A stretch of DNA of 64,000 nt, taken from contig NZ_RXOE01000003.1 of NCBI RefSeq assembly GCF_003965815.1, positions 62,001-126,000 of the forward strand, in the 5' to 3' direction. Source of the DNA: Variovorax gossypii. Its GTDB lineage: Bacteria > Pseudomonadota > Gammaproteobacteria > Burkholderiales > Burkholderiaceae_C. Below, one piece after another: positions 8,485 to 17,849 of this stretch (position 1 is the stretch's first letter; every line of letters begins with the position of its first letter). The translations under genes were made by a program, and so were the position numbers. The notes under the pieces are model-generated. The model ran no database searches. It was not told where the DNA came from and saw only the letters and a list, made by a program, of their open reading frames with translations.

Positions 8485-9408
8485 ATGGTTGAAGCGCTCC
8501 TGCAGGCGCTCATCAGCGGGCTCGCCGTCGGCGGTGCCTATGCGCTGGTGGCGCTGGGATTCAGCATCACGTTCACGACCACCAAGACGCTTAACTTCTC
8601 GCACGGCGAGTTCGTCTCGGCCGGTGCGTTCATCGGCATGAGCGCCCTGTTCCTGGTACTGGGCAAGCCGCTGAGCTCCACCACCTTCGGCGACGCCGTG
8701 CCCGGCGCGGGCGCGCAGCTCTTCGCGCTGCTGGCGGCGCTCGGCGTGATGGGGCTGCTCGGCTGGCTGCTCTACGTGCTGGGCGTGCGGCCCTTCGCCG
8801 GCCGCCCCGGCATGGCGTGGGTGATGAGCACGCTGGGCTTCGGCGTGATCCTGCAGAGCGTGGGGCTCGCCATCTGGGGCCCGAAGCCCGTGGTGGTGCC
8901 CGCGCCCGTGGGCGACACCGTGATCCGCATGTTCGGCGTGGGCGTGCGCCCGCAGGAACTGCTCACGCTGGGCGTGGCGGTGGTCGTCATGCTCGGCTTC
9001 GACCGCGTCATGAACAACACCATGATCGGCAAGGCGATGCGCGCCGTGGCGCAGAACGGCAACGTCGCCAGCCTCATGGGCATCAACACCAACGCGATGA
9101 TGATCGGCGCCTTCGTCGTCAGCTCGGCGCTGGCGGGGCTCTCGGGCTTCCTGCTCGCGCCCATCGCGCAGGCCTCGCTCTTCATGGGCCTCACCGTGGG
9201 GCTCAAGGGCTTCTCGGGCGCCATGATCGGCGGCCTGAGCAACCCGCGCGGCTGCGTGATCGGCGGCTTTCTGCTCGGCGTGCTCGAGTCGATGGTCAAT
9301 CTCTGGCAGGCGCAGTGGCGCGAGGTGGCGGTGTTCGCGCTCGTCATCCTGGTGCTGGCCTTCCGTCCCACGGGCCTGTTCGGCCGCACGACGGTGGAGA
9401 AGGTATGA
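8485..9408 (+). CDS. Branched-chain-type ABC transporter permease (LivH-like)
   Basis: The product (307 residues) is a polytopic inner-membrane permease of the LivH family: MVEALLQALISGLAVGGAYALVALGFSITF at the N terminus, then TLNFSHGEFVSAGAFIG, the typical LivH loop, and about eight hydrophobic segments. The start is set at ATG 8485, preceded by CGGAGATA; a longer frame from 8431 would add an Arg/Ala-rich stretch not seen in permeases. Its stop overlaps the next start as ATGA (9405-9408), so the two permease proteins are translationally coupled. It forms the channel with the LivM-like part of the next protein. Confidence 0.93.
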   Translation: MVEALLQALISGLAVGGAYALVALGFSITFTTTKTLNFSHGEFVSAGAFIGMSALFLVLGKPLSSTTFGDAVPGAGAQLFALLAALGVMGLLGWLLYVLGVRPFAGRPGMAWVMSTLGFGVILQSVGLAIWGPKPVVVPAPVGDTVIRMFGVGVRPQELLTLGVAVVVMLGFDRVMNNTMIGKAMRAVAQNGNVASLMGINTNAMMIGAFVVSSALAGLSGFLLAPIAQASLFMGLTVGLKGFSGAMIGGLSNPRGCVIGGFLLGVLESMVNLWQAQWREVAVFALVILVLAFRPTGLFGRTTVEKV

Positions 9409-11195
9409 AGCGCCTGGCCCATCCCCTGGCCGTGGTGCTGGTCGCCGCGGTGCTCTGCGGCATCGTCTCGATGTCGGGCAACGACTACTACCTGCGCATC
9501 GCCTTCATGATGTGCGTCTACTACCTCTGCGCCGCCGGCATGAACGTGCTGGTGGGCTACGCGGGACAGAAATCGCTCGGCCAGGCCGGGCTGTTCGCGG
9601 CGGGCGCCTACGGCGTCGCGCTGCTGACCTCGCGCACCGACATGGACCCGTGGCTCGCGCTCGCGCTGGCAGCCGTCATCTCGGGCCTGTGCGGCGTGCT
9701 CATCGCGCTGCCCTCGCTGCGCGTGAAGGGGCCGTACCTCGCCATGGTCACGCTGGCCTTCGGCATCGTGGTCGAGAAGCTCGTGGGCGAATGGACCGAC
9801 GTGTTCGGCGGCGCACAGGGCATCTACGGTATCCGCCCGCTCACATGGAAGGGCGCGCCGCTGGACACCACGCAGTGGGTCATCCTCGGCATCGTGCTGT
9901 GCGCGGCGATGCACCTGCTGCTGCGCAACCTGCTGAACGGCCGCTTCGGCCGCGCGCTGCTGTCGCTGCAGGCGGACGAGATCGCCTCGTCTTCCGTGGG
10001 CGTGCGCGTGTACCGCGCAAAGGTCATGGCTTTCGTGGTCGCTGCCGTCACCTGCGGCATCGCGGGCGCGCTGGTGGCCCAGCAGAACCAGTACATCAAC
10101 TCCGACTTCATCACCTTCCACCTGTCGATCTTCATCCTGCTGCTGGTGCTGTTCGGCGGCGCGGGCTCGATGTACGGGCCGCTGGTGGGCGCGGTGCTGC
10201 TCACGCTGACCGACGCGCTGCTGGCGCGCTGGCCCTCGGCGCAGCATTTCCTGTACGGCTTCCTGCTGCTGTTCGCGCTGTACGTGATGCCTGGCGGCGT
10301 GGTGGGCCTGTTCAACAAGTGGTTCATGAAGTCGCGCCATCGCGGCGAAGGTGCGGGCGGCAACGGCGTGCCCGGCCAGATCGGCCCCGGCGGCGAAGGC
10401 GAGCTGCTGGTGGTGCAGGGCGTGACCAAGTCGTACGGTGGCGTGAAGCCGGCGCAGGACGTGTCGTTCCGCCTGCAGCGCGGCCACATCCATGCGCTCA
10501 TCGGGCCGAACGGCGCGGGCAAGAGCACGATGATCAACATGCTCACCGGCGTGATCGAACCCGACGCGGGCTCCATCCGCTTCCTGGGCCGCAACATCGT
10601 GGGCCAGCCGGCGCACACCATCTGCTGCCTGGGCATGGGCCGCACCTTCCAGAACCTGCGCCTGTTCGCGGATCTCTCGGTGCTCGACAACGTCATGCTC
10701 GGCCGCCACAGCCGCATGAGCAACGGCTTCCTCTCGTCGCTCGTTGCATGGCCAACGGCGAACCGGCAGGAGAAGGCGACGCGCGATCGTGCGCTGCAGC
10801 TGCTCGACCTCGTGGACCTTGGCCACCTTGCGCACTGGCCCGCCGGCAGCCTGCCCTACGGCCTGCAGCGCCGCGTGGAGCTGGCGCGCGCGCTGGCCAC
10901 CGAGCCGCAGCTGCTGCTGCTCGACGAACCGGCCGCCGGCCTGAACCCGCAGGAAACCGCCGAGCTCGGCGAACTGCTGCTGCGCATCGGCAAGTGCGGC
11001 GTGTCGATCCTGATGGTGGAGCACCACATGGACCTGGTGATGTCGATCTCCGACCACGTGATCGTGCTCGACTACGGCATCAAGATCGCCGAGGGCAAGC
11101 CCGCCGAGGTGCAGGCCAATCCGCGCGTGGTCGAGGCCTACCTGGGCGTCGACGACGAGCAAGAAGAACCGCAGGCACATGCCGTGGCCGCCTGA
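9405..11195 (+). CDS. Fused LivM-like permease and LivG-like ATPase
   Basis: One 596-residue chain carries two transporter subunits. Residues 1 to about 305 are a LivM-type permease (GMNVLVGYAGQKSLGQAGLF, then GGAGSMYGPLVGAVLL near 250). After a short Gly-rich linker (about 310-330), residues 335-585 form a LivG-type ATPase with Walker A GPNGAGKS near residue 367, the Q-loop region RTFQNLRLF, a variant signature LPYGLQRRVELARAL, and Walker B LLLLDEPAAGLNPQE. The usual arrangement has separate genes. The start overlaps livH by ATGA. Fusion of permease and ATPase is known in some LivM/LivG homologues and fixes the stoichiometry. A separate LivF-like ATPase gene follows. Confidence 0.93.
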   Translation: MKRLAHPLAVVLVAAVLCGIVSMSGNDYYLRIAFMMCVYYLCAAGMNVLVGYAGQKSLGQAGLFAAGAYGVALLTSRTDMDPWLALALAAVISGLCGVLIALPSLRVKGPYLAMVTLAFGIVVEKLVGEWTDVFGGAQGIYGIRPLTWKGAPLDTTQWVILGIVLCAAMHLLLRNLLNGRFGRALLSLQADEIASSSVGVRVYRAKVMAFVVAAVTCGIAGALVAQQNQYINSDFITFHLSIFILLLVLFGGAGSMYGPLVGAVLLTLTDALLARWPSAQHFLYGFLLLFALYVMPGGVVGLFNKWFMKSRHRGEGAGGNGVPGQIGPGGEGELLVVQGVTKSYGGVKPAQDVSFRLQRGHIHALIGPNGAGKSTMINMLTGVIEPDAGSIRFLGRNIVGQPAHTICCLGMGRTFQNLRLFADLSVLDNVMLGRHSRMSNGFLSSLVAWPTANRQEKATRDRALQLLDLVDLGHLAHWPAGSLPYGLQRRVELARALATEPQLLLLDEPAAGLNPQETAELGELLLRIGKCGVSILMVEHHMDLVMSISDHVIVLDYGIKIAEGKPAEVQANPRVVEAYLGVDDEQEEPQAHAVAA

Positions 11196-11214
11196 GCAGA
11201 AAGACCGGAACACC

Positions 11215-11925
<711 letters not shown>

Positions 11926-11954
11926 CTTCCATCGCTCATTTCAAAGGAACTCCC

Positions 11955-12923
11955 ATGACCGCCAAGAAATTCGCCAGCCACGCCGACCTCGAGGAAAAGA
12001 AGGTCTCGTTCACCCGCCTCTCGGAGAACGCCTACGCCTACACCGCCGAGGGCGACCCGAACACCGGCATCTTCATCGGCGACGAGGCCGTGATGGTGGT
12101 CGATACCCAGGCCACGCCCGCGATGGCGCAGGACGTGATCCGCCGCATCCGCGAAGTGACGCCGCTGCCGATCAAGTACGTGCTGCTTTCGCACTACCAC
12201 GCGGTGCGCGTGCTGGGCGCGTCGGCCTACTTCAAGGAGGGCGCCGAGCAGATCATCGCCAGCCGCGACACCTACGACCTGATCGTCGAGCGCGGCGAGC
12301 AGGACAAGGCCAGCGAGATCGGCCGCTTCCCGCGCCTGTTCCGCAACGTCGAATCGGTGCCGCCGGGCCTGACCTGGCCCACCATGACCTTCGACGGCAC
12401 CATGAGCGTGTGGCTGGGCGAGAAGCTCGAAGTGAAGATCGCGCAGGTCGGCCGCGGCCACACCAAGGGCGACACCATCGCCTACCTGGAAGACCAGAAG
12501 ATCTGCTTCGCGGGCGACCTCGTCGAATATCAGAGCACGGCTTACGCAGGCGACTGCTACTTCCGAGACTGGCCCACCACGCTCGACCGTCTCGCGGGCT
12601 TCGGCTTCGAGAAGCTGGTGCCCGGCCGCGGCGCAGCGCTGGAGAACGCAGCCGACGTGCGCAAGGCCATCGCCTCCACGCGCGCCTTCATCTCCGACGT
12701 GTACACGCTGGTCAACAACGGCGTGGCGCAGGGCAAGACGCTCAACGCGATCTACAAGGAAACCGTGGCGGCGCTGCGCCCCACGTACGGCCACTGGGTG
12801 ATCTTCGACCACTGCATGCCTTTCGACGTGACCCGCGCATACGACGAAGCGACGGGCTATGTGCACCCGCGCATCTGGACGGCAGAGCGCGACATCGAGA
12901 TGTGGAACGAACTCGAAGGCTGA
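11955..12923 (+). CDS. Metallo-beta-lactamase-fold protein with altered metal motif
   Basis: The product (322 residues, start ATG 11955, MTAKKFASHADLEEKK) has the MBL fold: a GIFIGDEAVMVVDTQATP opening, a metal motif near residue 80, GRGHTKGDT near residue 166, and FAGDLVEYQ near 187. In hydrolytic MBL enzymes the first motif is HxHxDH; here it is HYHAVR (His80, His82, then Val84 and Arg85 in place of Asp and His), so the second metal site is probably lost. It may be a one-metal hydrolase or lactonase, or have another function. It is not a beta-lactamase by context: it lies between an ABC transporter and a DMT exporter in the catabolic block. No signal peptide is visible. Confidence 0.85.
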   Translation: MTAKKFASHADLEEKKVSFTRLSENAYAYTAEGDPNTGIFIGDEAVMVVDTQATPAMAQDVIRRIREVTPLPIKYVLLSHYHAVRVLGASAYFKEGAEQIIASRDTYDLIVERGEQDKASEIGRFPRLFRNVESVPPGLTWPTMTFDGTMSVWLGEKLEVKIAQVGRGHTKGDTIAYLEDQKICFAGDLVEYQSTAYAGDCYFRDWPTTLDRLAGFGFEKLVPGRGAALENAADVRKAIASTRAFISDVYTLVNNGVAQGKTLNAIYKETVAALRPTYGHWVIFDHCMPFDVTRAYDEATGYVHPRIWTAERDIEMWNELEG

Positions 12924-12924
12924 G

Positions 12925-13854
12925 GTGACTCCCGCCCCCGCCGCGCGCGCACCGGACGCGACACCCGCCGCCGTGCAGACCTGGCTGCTGGTGGCGATGC
13001 TGGTGTGGGGCGTGAACGTGTCGGCCGTGAAGGTGCTGACAGGTTTCTTCGACACGCTGCCGCTGGCGGCGCTGCGCATGGCGGTGGCCTGCCTGGCGCT
13101 GAGCGCGATCGTGCTGTGGCGGCGCGGCGGGGTGCCGGTGTTCGGCATGCGCCGTCTCGCGGCGCTGGCCGGCTGCGGCTTCCTGATGGTGTATGCCAAC
13201 CAGATCCTGTTCGCGCTGGGGCTGCAGCGTTCCACCGCGACCAACGGCGCGCTGATCATGGCGCTGAGTCCGCTGGTGTCGGCGCTGATGGCCGCGCTGG
13301 TGTTCCGCGAGGCGCTCACGGCGCGGCGCCTCTTCGGCGTGGCGCTCGGTTTCGCGGGCGTCGCAGCTGTGGTGCTGAGCCATCCGGGCGCGAGCCTGTC
13401 TAGCGCGGGCCTGGGCGACCTGATGCTCGCGCTCTCGGTGGTGAGCTTCGCCGTCGGCGGCGTGGGCGTGCAGCGCCTGGCGCGGCAGATCGATCCGCTG
13501 TCGATGAGCTGGGGCATCTACGTCCTGGGCACCGCGATGCTGGTGCTGCACACGCTGCTCGGGCCCTCGCCGCTGGGCGCGGCGCAGATCTTTCCGGGCG
13601 CGTGGCCATGGGCGCTGGTGCTGTTCTCGGGCGTGGCCGCCACTGCCGCCGGCAACCTGATCTGGAACCGCGCCATCTCCGTCATCGGCGTGGCGCGCAC
13701 CGCCGTCTTTCTCTACTGGGTGCCGGTGTTCGGCGTCGCGTTCGCGGCGCTGCTGCTCGGCGAGGTGCTGACCTGGTGGCACCTGCTCGGCTTCGCCGCC
13801 GTGATGAGCGGCACCTGGCTGGGCACGCGGTCTCCCGCGGCCACCGTGTCCTGA
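12925..13854 (+). CDS. DMT superfamily transporter (EamA-type)
   Basis: The product (309 residues) has about ten hydrophobic segments in two EamA repeats. The first covers roughly residues 15-145 (TWLLVAMLVWGVNVSAVKVL at the start, ATNGALIMALSPLVSALMAA in the middle); the second begins at GDLMLALSVVSFAVGGVGVQ. A GTG at 12925, one base after the upstream stop codon, is the most likely start; no suitable ATG occurs before the first helix. EamA proteins usually export metabolites or amino acids. Its place in the catabolic block suggests efflux of a pathway intermediate or overflow product, but the direction and cargo are unknown. Confidence 0.88.
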   Translation: MTPAPAARAPDATPAAVQTWLLVAMLVWGVNVSAVKVLTGFFDTLPLAALRMAVACLALSAIVLWRRGGVPVFGMRRLAALAGCGFLMVYANQILFALGLQRSTATNGALIMALSPLVSALMAALVFREALTARRLFGVALGFAGVAAVVLSHPGASLSSAGLGDLMLALSVVSFAVGGVGVQRLARQIDPLSMSWGIYVLGTAMLVLHTLLGPSPLGAAQIFPGAWPWALVLFSGVAATAAGNLIWNRAISVIGVARTAVFLYWVPVFGVAFAALLLGEVLTWWHLLGFAAVMSGTWLGTRSPAATVS

Positions 13855-13878
13855 CCGATGCCCTGATTCCTTCGATTC

Positions 13879-15060
13879 ATGTCTTCCGACTCTCTTCCCC
13901 TGCTGTTCCAGCCCCTGCAACTGCGCGGCCTCACGCTGTCCAACCGCGTCGTCATCTCGCCGATGTGCCAGCACGCCGCCGACCGTGGCCATGCCACGCC
14001 GTGGCACATGGTGCATCTCGGCAAGTTCGCGCTTGGCGGCGCGGGGCTGATCCTCACCGAGAGCACCGCGGTCGATCCGCGCGGGCGCATCGGCACCGCC
14101 GACCTCGGCCTGTGGAAGGACAGCCAGATCGCGCCGCTGAAGGCCGTGGTCGATTTCGTGCACGCCCAGGGCGGCGCCATCGGCGTGCAGCTCGCGCATG
14201 CGGGGCGCAAGGCCGGCAGCGAGCCGCTGTGGGAAGGCGGCGCGGCGCTGGGCGATGCGCGCATGGCCGCCGACGAGGAGCCGTGGGAGCGCCTGGGCCC
14301 GAGCGCGCTCGCGGCGGGACCGGGCTGGTCGGCGCCGCGAGCTCTCGACGCCGACGGCATCGCGGCGGTGGTGCAGCGTTTTGTCGATGCGACGGTGCGC
14401 GCTGACAAGGCTGGCTTCGACGTGGTCGAGCTGCACTTCGGGCACGGCTACCTGGTCGCGAGCTTCCTGTCGCCCAACGCCAACCATCGCGACGACGCGC
14501 TCGGCGGCAGCCGCGACAACCGCATGTGGCTCGCGCTGGAAATCGCGCAGCGCGTGCGCTCCGCATGGCCGGCGCACAAGCCGCTGTTCTGCCGGCTCTC
14601 GGCGGTCGACGGCACGCTCGACGGCTGGAGCCTCGACGACTCGGTGGTGCTCGCGCGCGAACTCAAGCGCTGCGGCGTCGACGTGATCGACTGCTCCTCG
14701 GGCGGGCTCACCGAGGAGACGCGCGCGCTGCCGGTGCCGCGCGGGCTGGGCTTCCAGGTGCCGTTCTCGGCGCGCATCCGGCGCGAGGCGCAGGTGCCCA
14801 CGCAGGCCGTGGGAATGATCGTCGATGCGCAACAGGCCGAGGCCGTGCTCGCTGCGGGCGATGCCGACCTGATCGCGCTGGGCCGCGAGGCCTTGTTCGA
14901 CCCCTACTGGCCGCACCACGCGGCCGCCGCGCTCGGCGCGGATCCCGGTTTCGAGCGCTGGCCGGTGCGCCATGGCGTGTGGCTCGCCAAGCGCGCGCCC
15001 GGGCTGGCGCGTGCGCGTGCCGAAGCCCGCGAGCGGCAATCCACCAACGAGGAGACATGA
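13879..15060 (+). CDS. NADH:flavin oxidoreductase, Old Yellow Enzyme family
   Basis: This 393-residue FMN-dependent ene-reductase-like protein is a TIM barrel. It begins LFQPLQLRGLTLSNRVVISP, includes SPMCQHAADRGHATPWHMVH and GVQLAHAGRKAG near residue 110, and HFGHGYLVASFLSPNANHRDD near residue 191, a variant of the usual HAAHGYLxxxFLSP. The C-terminal phosphate-binding segment is ADLIALGREALFDPYWP. It resembles YqjM-type (class II) OYEs, which reduce activated C=C bonds in alpha,beta-unsaturated carbonyls. With the FAD dehydrogenase and SDR at the start of the block, it fits reductive or oxidative handling of a cyclic enone. The stop overlaps the following ATG (ATGA). Confidence 0.92.
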   Translation: MSSDSLPLLFQPLQLRGLTLSNRVVISPMCQHAADRGHATPWHMVHLGKFALGGAGLILTESTAVDPRGRIGTADLGLWKDSQIAPLKAVVDFVHAQGGAIGVQLAHAGRKAGSEPLWEGGAALGDARMAADEEPWERLGPSALAAGPGWSAPRALDADGIAAVVQRFVDATVRADKAGFDVVELHFGHGYLVASFLSPNANHRDDALGGSRDNRMWLALEIAQRVRSAWPAHKPLFCRLSAVDGTLDGWSLDDSVVLARELKRCGVDVIDCSSGGLTEETRALPVPRGLGFQVPFSARIRREAQVPTQAVGMIVDAQQAEAVLAAGDADLIALGREALFDPYWPHHAAAALGADPGFERWPVRHGVWLAKRAPGLARARAEARERQSTNEET

Positions 15061-15764
15061 AGATGAGCGAACCGACGACCCTGCGCATGGGCCTGATCCG
15101 CAAGAAACCCGAATGGACCGACGAGGCCTTCCGCGACCACTGGCGCGACAGGCACGGCCCGCTGGTGGCGCAGCTGCCCACGCTGCGCGACTATCGGCAG
15201 AACCTCGTGCTCGACCGGCTGCAGCGCGGCATCGACTTCGCGCGCGGGCCGTGGGACTTCGACGGCTTCTCGCAACTGCGCTTCGACGAGGGCGCGCAGG
15301 CCGACGCGGCCTTCAATCGCGGCGAGCTCGCCGCCGCCATCCGCGCCGACGAGGAACGCTTTCTCGGTGGGCTGCACATCGTGACTGTCGCGCAGACCGA
15401 GGTGATCGCGCTGCCGCCGAAGCCCGAGGGCCTGCTCAAGCGCATCTCGCTGCTGCGCCGGCCGATCGAGCAGTCGGAGGACGACTTCCGCCGCGAGTGG
15501 AAGGTGCACGCCGATCATGTGCGCCGCATGCCCGGCGTGAGCGGCTACCGCCAGAACGTGGTGACGGCGCGCGAGCTCGTGAAGGGCACGCCCTGCGGCT
15601 ATGCGGAACTGCCGATAGACGGCATCGTCGAGCTGTGGTTCGAGAGCACCGACACGCTGAACGCCGCCTTCGCCTCGCCGCAGGGGCAGGTGACGATGGC
15701 GCATGCGCTCACCTTCCTGGCGGAGATCACGGCCTTCGTGGTGGAAGAGCACCGCGTGGTGTGA
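15057..15764 (+). CDS. Tandem EthD-domain protein
   Basis: The product (235 residues) contains two similar ferredoxin-like EthD units. The first begins GLIRKKPEWTDEAFRDHWRD and includes LPTLRDYRQNLV; the second begins SLLRRPIEQSEDDFRREWKV and includes MPGVSGYRQNVV. The paired HxxxL/xYRQN pattern shows an internal duplication. EthD-like proteins assist degradation of ethers and polycyclic or polyketide compounds, and related folds are cyclases or muconolactone-type isomerases. The ATG at 15057 overlaps the OYE stop codon; MSEPTT at 15063 is an alternative start. It is the last gene of the colinear catabolic block, whose convergent neighbour is the lipoprotein gene. Confidence 0.88.
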   Translation: MKMSEPTTLRMGLIRKKPEWTDEAFRDHWRDRHGPLVAQLPTLRDYRQNLVLDRLQRGIDFARGPWDFDGFSQLRFDEGAQADAAFNRGELAAAIRADEERFLGGLHIVTVAQTEVIALPPKPEGLLKRISLLRRPIEQSEDDFRREWKVHADHVRRMPGVSGYRQNVVTARELVKGTPCGYAELPIDGIVELWFESTDTLNAAFASPQGQVTMAHALTFLAEITAFVVEEHRVV

Positions 15765-15792
15765 GTGCCGCGAGGCACCCGCACCCTGCTGC

Positions 15793-17307
15793 TCAGAAGT
15801 TCTTCAGCGTGTCGAGCTGCAGCTGCGTCAGGCCGCGCTGGTAGAGCACATTGGTGCGGAAGTCCGCGGCGATGGCGGCGGCCTGCGCGTCCACATCGGT
15901 GGCGCGGGTCGCGATGCCCGCGGCGCCGATCCAGGTGTTCGTGCCCGTCAGGATCAGGAAATTCGCCAGCGTGACCGTGCCGCCGGCCGGCACGGTGATG
16001 TCGAAATCCATCGTCACCACGTTGCTGCCGTCCGAGCTGTTGAGCGCCGAGGTCGAGGCGTAGTCCACGTGGTCCGCCGCGCCGAAGACGAAGCCCGCGT
16101 CGCGGCCCTTGCCCAGGCCGTCCCACACCGCCAGCGCCTTCTGCGGCGCGCCCGCCGGTGGGTAGATCACGCCCGCGCCGTAGGAGCCCAGGAAGCTGGT
16201 GTACGTCACCTTTGCCGTGATGGGCGATGCCGAGGGGTTGTGGAAGGTGTCCGTCATGCGCCCCCATGCCTGGTCTGGTTGCGCGTAGAAGGTGCGCTGC
16301 ACGTCGAGGCCGCGCAGTGTCCTCACGCCGGATCGGATGTTCTGCGCGCCGCGAGTGGGCGACACGGTCCAGCCCGTCAGCCCTCTGCTGAAGTCGCCGT
16401 TGACGATGAAGCTGCGCGCGGCGTCGTCGTCCACCGACACCATCTCGATCGACGTGCCCTGGCCGCGGTTGCACTGTTCGAACGACAGCACGACCACCTG
16501 GCCGGAAAAGGACGTGAGCCAGGCGAACCCCCACGTGCCCGACTGGCCATTGCTGTCGACCCTGAAGAGCGTGGAGAGCAGTCCGCCGCTGGTGTCGCGC
16601 AGCACCACCTGCATGAAGGCCGACTCGTCGTGGAAGTTGCCGCGCTTCACGCCCCAATTGCCGGTCCACCCGAGGCTCACGCGGCCGGTGGTCTGCCGCA
16701 GGTCCAGGGTCTGCTGCAGCCGTGCATCGGGCACCGCGTGCAGGAAAGCCGCGACGCCGTTCGACTGGAACTGCGGGTCGGTCGTGATCGACACCACTTT
16801 CAGGCCGTCGGCCGCTGTCATCTCGGGGCCCAGCGGCGTCAGTTCGGCGAAGGTCTGGTTGATCTTGAAGCCCGCGAAGCCGCCACCCACGGTCACACCC
16901 AAGGTCAATGCGCCCGAACCTGCGCCTGAACCCGAGCCGGCGAACTGGCCGTTCCAGCCGTTCCCGATGCTGAAGTCGGGCGTCAGGTCCCAGAAGTTCG
17001 CCTGGCCGGGGCCGACGGCGGCGTTGATGTCGTCGTCGTGGATGGCGAGGCTCTGCGAAAGGACCGTCGATGCGGGCAGCGAGGTCGGCGTTGCAAGCTC
17101 GGGAACGGGAGCCGGTGCCGGTGGGTTGGGCGCGGGCGGGGCCGGCGGCTGCGGCGCGGGAGGTGCCGGAGGTTCGCCCGGCGCGGGGGCGGGCGGCGCG
17201 CCGACCGGCGGGAAGGCGAATCCGCCACCGCCTCCGCTGCCGCCACCACCGCAACCGCTCAATACCGCGACGCCCACCGCGGTGAGTGCAAACCTTCTCC
17301 GATCCAT
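15793..17307 (-). CDS. Predicted lipoprotein with Gly and Pro-rich linker, unknown function
   Basis: The 504-residue product starts MDRRRFALTAVGVAVLSGC, a twin-Arg-containing signal with a lipobox (LSGC) predicting lipidation at Cys19. A Gly-rich run (GGGGSGGGGG) and then an Ala-Pro-rich linker from about residue 33 to 70 follow. The remaining 430 residues look globular and secreted-like, with repeated aromatic/Gly segments (IGNGWNGQFAG, VSLGWTGNWGVKRGNF, LTGWTVSPTRGAQNIRS) and few charged clusters. I recognise no enzyme family; the beta-rich composition suggests a surface or periplasmic binding or adhesion role. Convergent with the EthD gene, it stands alone. The linker would let the C-terminal part reach away from the membrane. 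Confidence 0.75.
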   Translation of the reverse strand: MDRRRFALTAVGVAVLSGCGGGGSGGGGGFAFPPVGAPPAPAPGEPPAPPAPQPPAPPAPNPPAPAPVPELATPTSLPASTVLSQSLAIHDDDINAAVGPGQANFWDLTPDFSIGNGWNGQFAGSGSGAGSGALTLGVTVGGGFAGFKINQTFAELTPLGPEMTAADGLKVVSITTDPQFQSNGVAAFLHAVPDARLQQTLDLRQTTGRVSLGWTGNWGVKRGNFHDESAFMQVVLRDTSGGLLSTLFRVDSNGQSGTWGFAWLTSFSGQVVVLSFEQCNRGQGTSIEMVSVDDDAARSFIVNGDFSRGLTGWTVSPTRGAQNIRSGVRTLRGLDVQRTFYAQPDQAWGRMTDTFHNPSASPITAKVTYTSFLGSYGAGVIYPPAGAPQKALAVWDGLGKGRDAGFVFGAADHVDYASTSALNSSDGSNVVTMDFDITVPAGGTVTLANFLILTGTNTWIGAAGIATRATDVDAQAAAIAADFRTNVLYQRGLTQLQLDTLKNF

Positions 17308-17508
17308 GCCCGAGCTCCTCGTCGATTCTTCTGAAGACAGTTCCAGCGCGGCACGCCGATCGTGGCCGCAAGGCGCCGATTGGAGCGACTCGGACGTCTT
17401 CGATCCATAACCGAAATTGGGGAGGGAATGAGGGCAGGGGGCATGCGCCGCGATGCCGGAAGGAGCGCAAAAGTAACATCGACCTTCGGCAACACCGGAG
17501 CAGCACGC

Positions 17509-17829
17509 ATGGGGCGCAGCATCTTCTTACTGGGCATCGTCATGGCCGCGACCGCATGCGCGGCGTCCGCCCAGACGCGCAAGCCGCTTCCGCCCGGCGT
17601 GGTCGGCGTGATGCGCATCGACGCCGGCACCGACTACGTGTTTCTGGACCGGCCCACCACCGTGGGCGGCGCGTGCAAGGGGTGGAAGGCGGTGTCGATA
17701 CAGGCACCGGGCCCGGCGGGCTCGGGCATCACCAACCTCATGTGCTGGAAGGAATCGAACGGCCAGCTGCTGACGGCGACCGAGGCGAAGGTGACGCCGC
17801 AGGTCGCGCCGATGAGCCTGATCCGCTGA
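17509..17829 (+). CDS. Small secreted hypothetical protein
   Basis: The 106-residue product begins MGRSIFLLGIVMAATACAASAQ, a clear Sec signal peptide with probable cleavage after AASA. The mature part is about 85 residues with two cysteines (GGACKGW and LMCWKES) that could form a disulphide. An in-frame ATG at 17362 would extend it by 49 residues that are basic and overlap the lipoprotein promoter region, so the signal-peptide start is preferred. No family is recognised. It is divergent from the lipoprotein gene and convergent with the chemoreceptor gene 20 bases downstream. Confidence 0.65.
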   Translation: MGRSIFLLGIVMAATACAASAQTRKPLPPGVVGVMRIDAGTDYVFLDRPTTVGGACKGWKAVSIQAPGPAGSGITNLMCWKESNGQLLTATEAKVTPQVAPMSLIR

Positions 17830-17849
17830 GGCGGACAGGGTGACAGTGC

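Noticed and set aside
11955..12923. Beta-lactamase / antibiotic resistance gene
   Set aside because: The fold is general, the metal motif is altered, no signal peptide is present and the context is catabolic.
12742..15039. 765-codon minus-strand open frame opposite the DMT and OYE genes
   Set aside because: Arg/His/Gln-rich shadow of high-GC coding sequence on the other strand.
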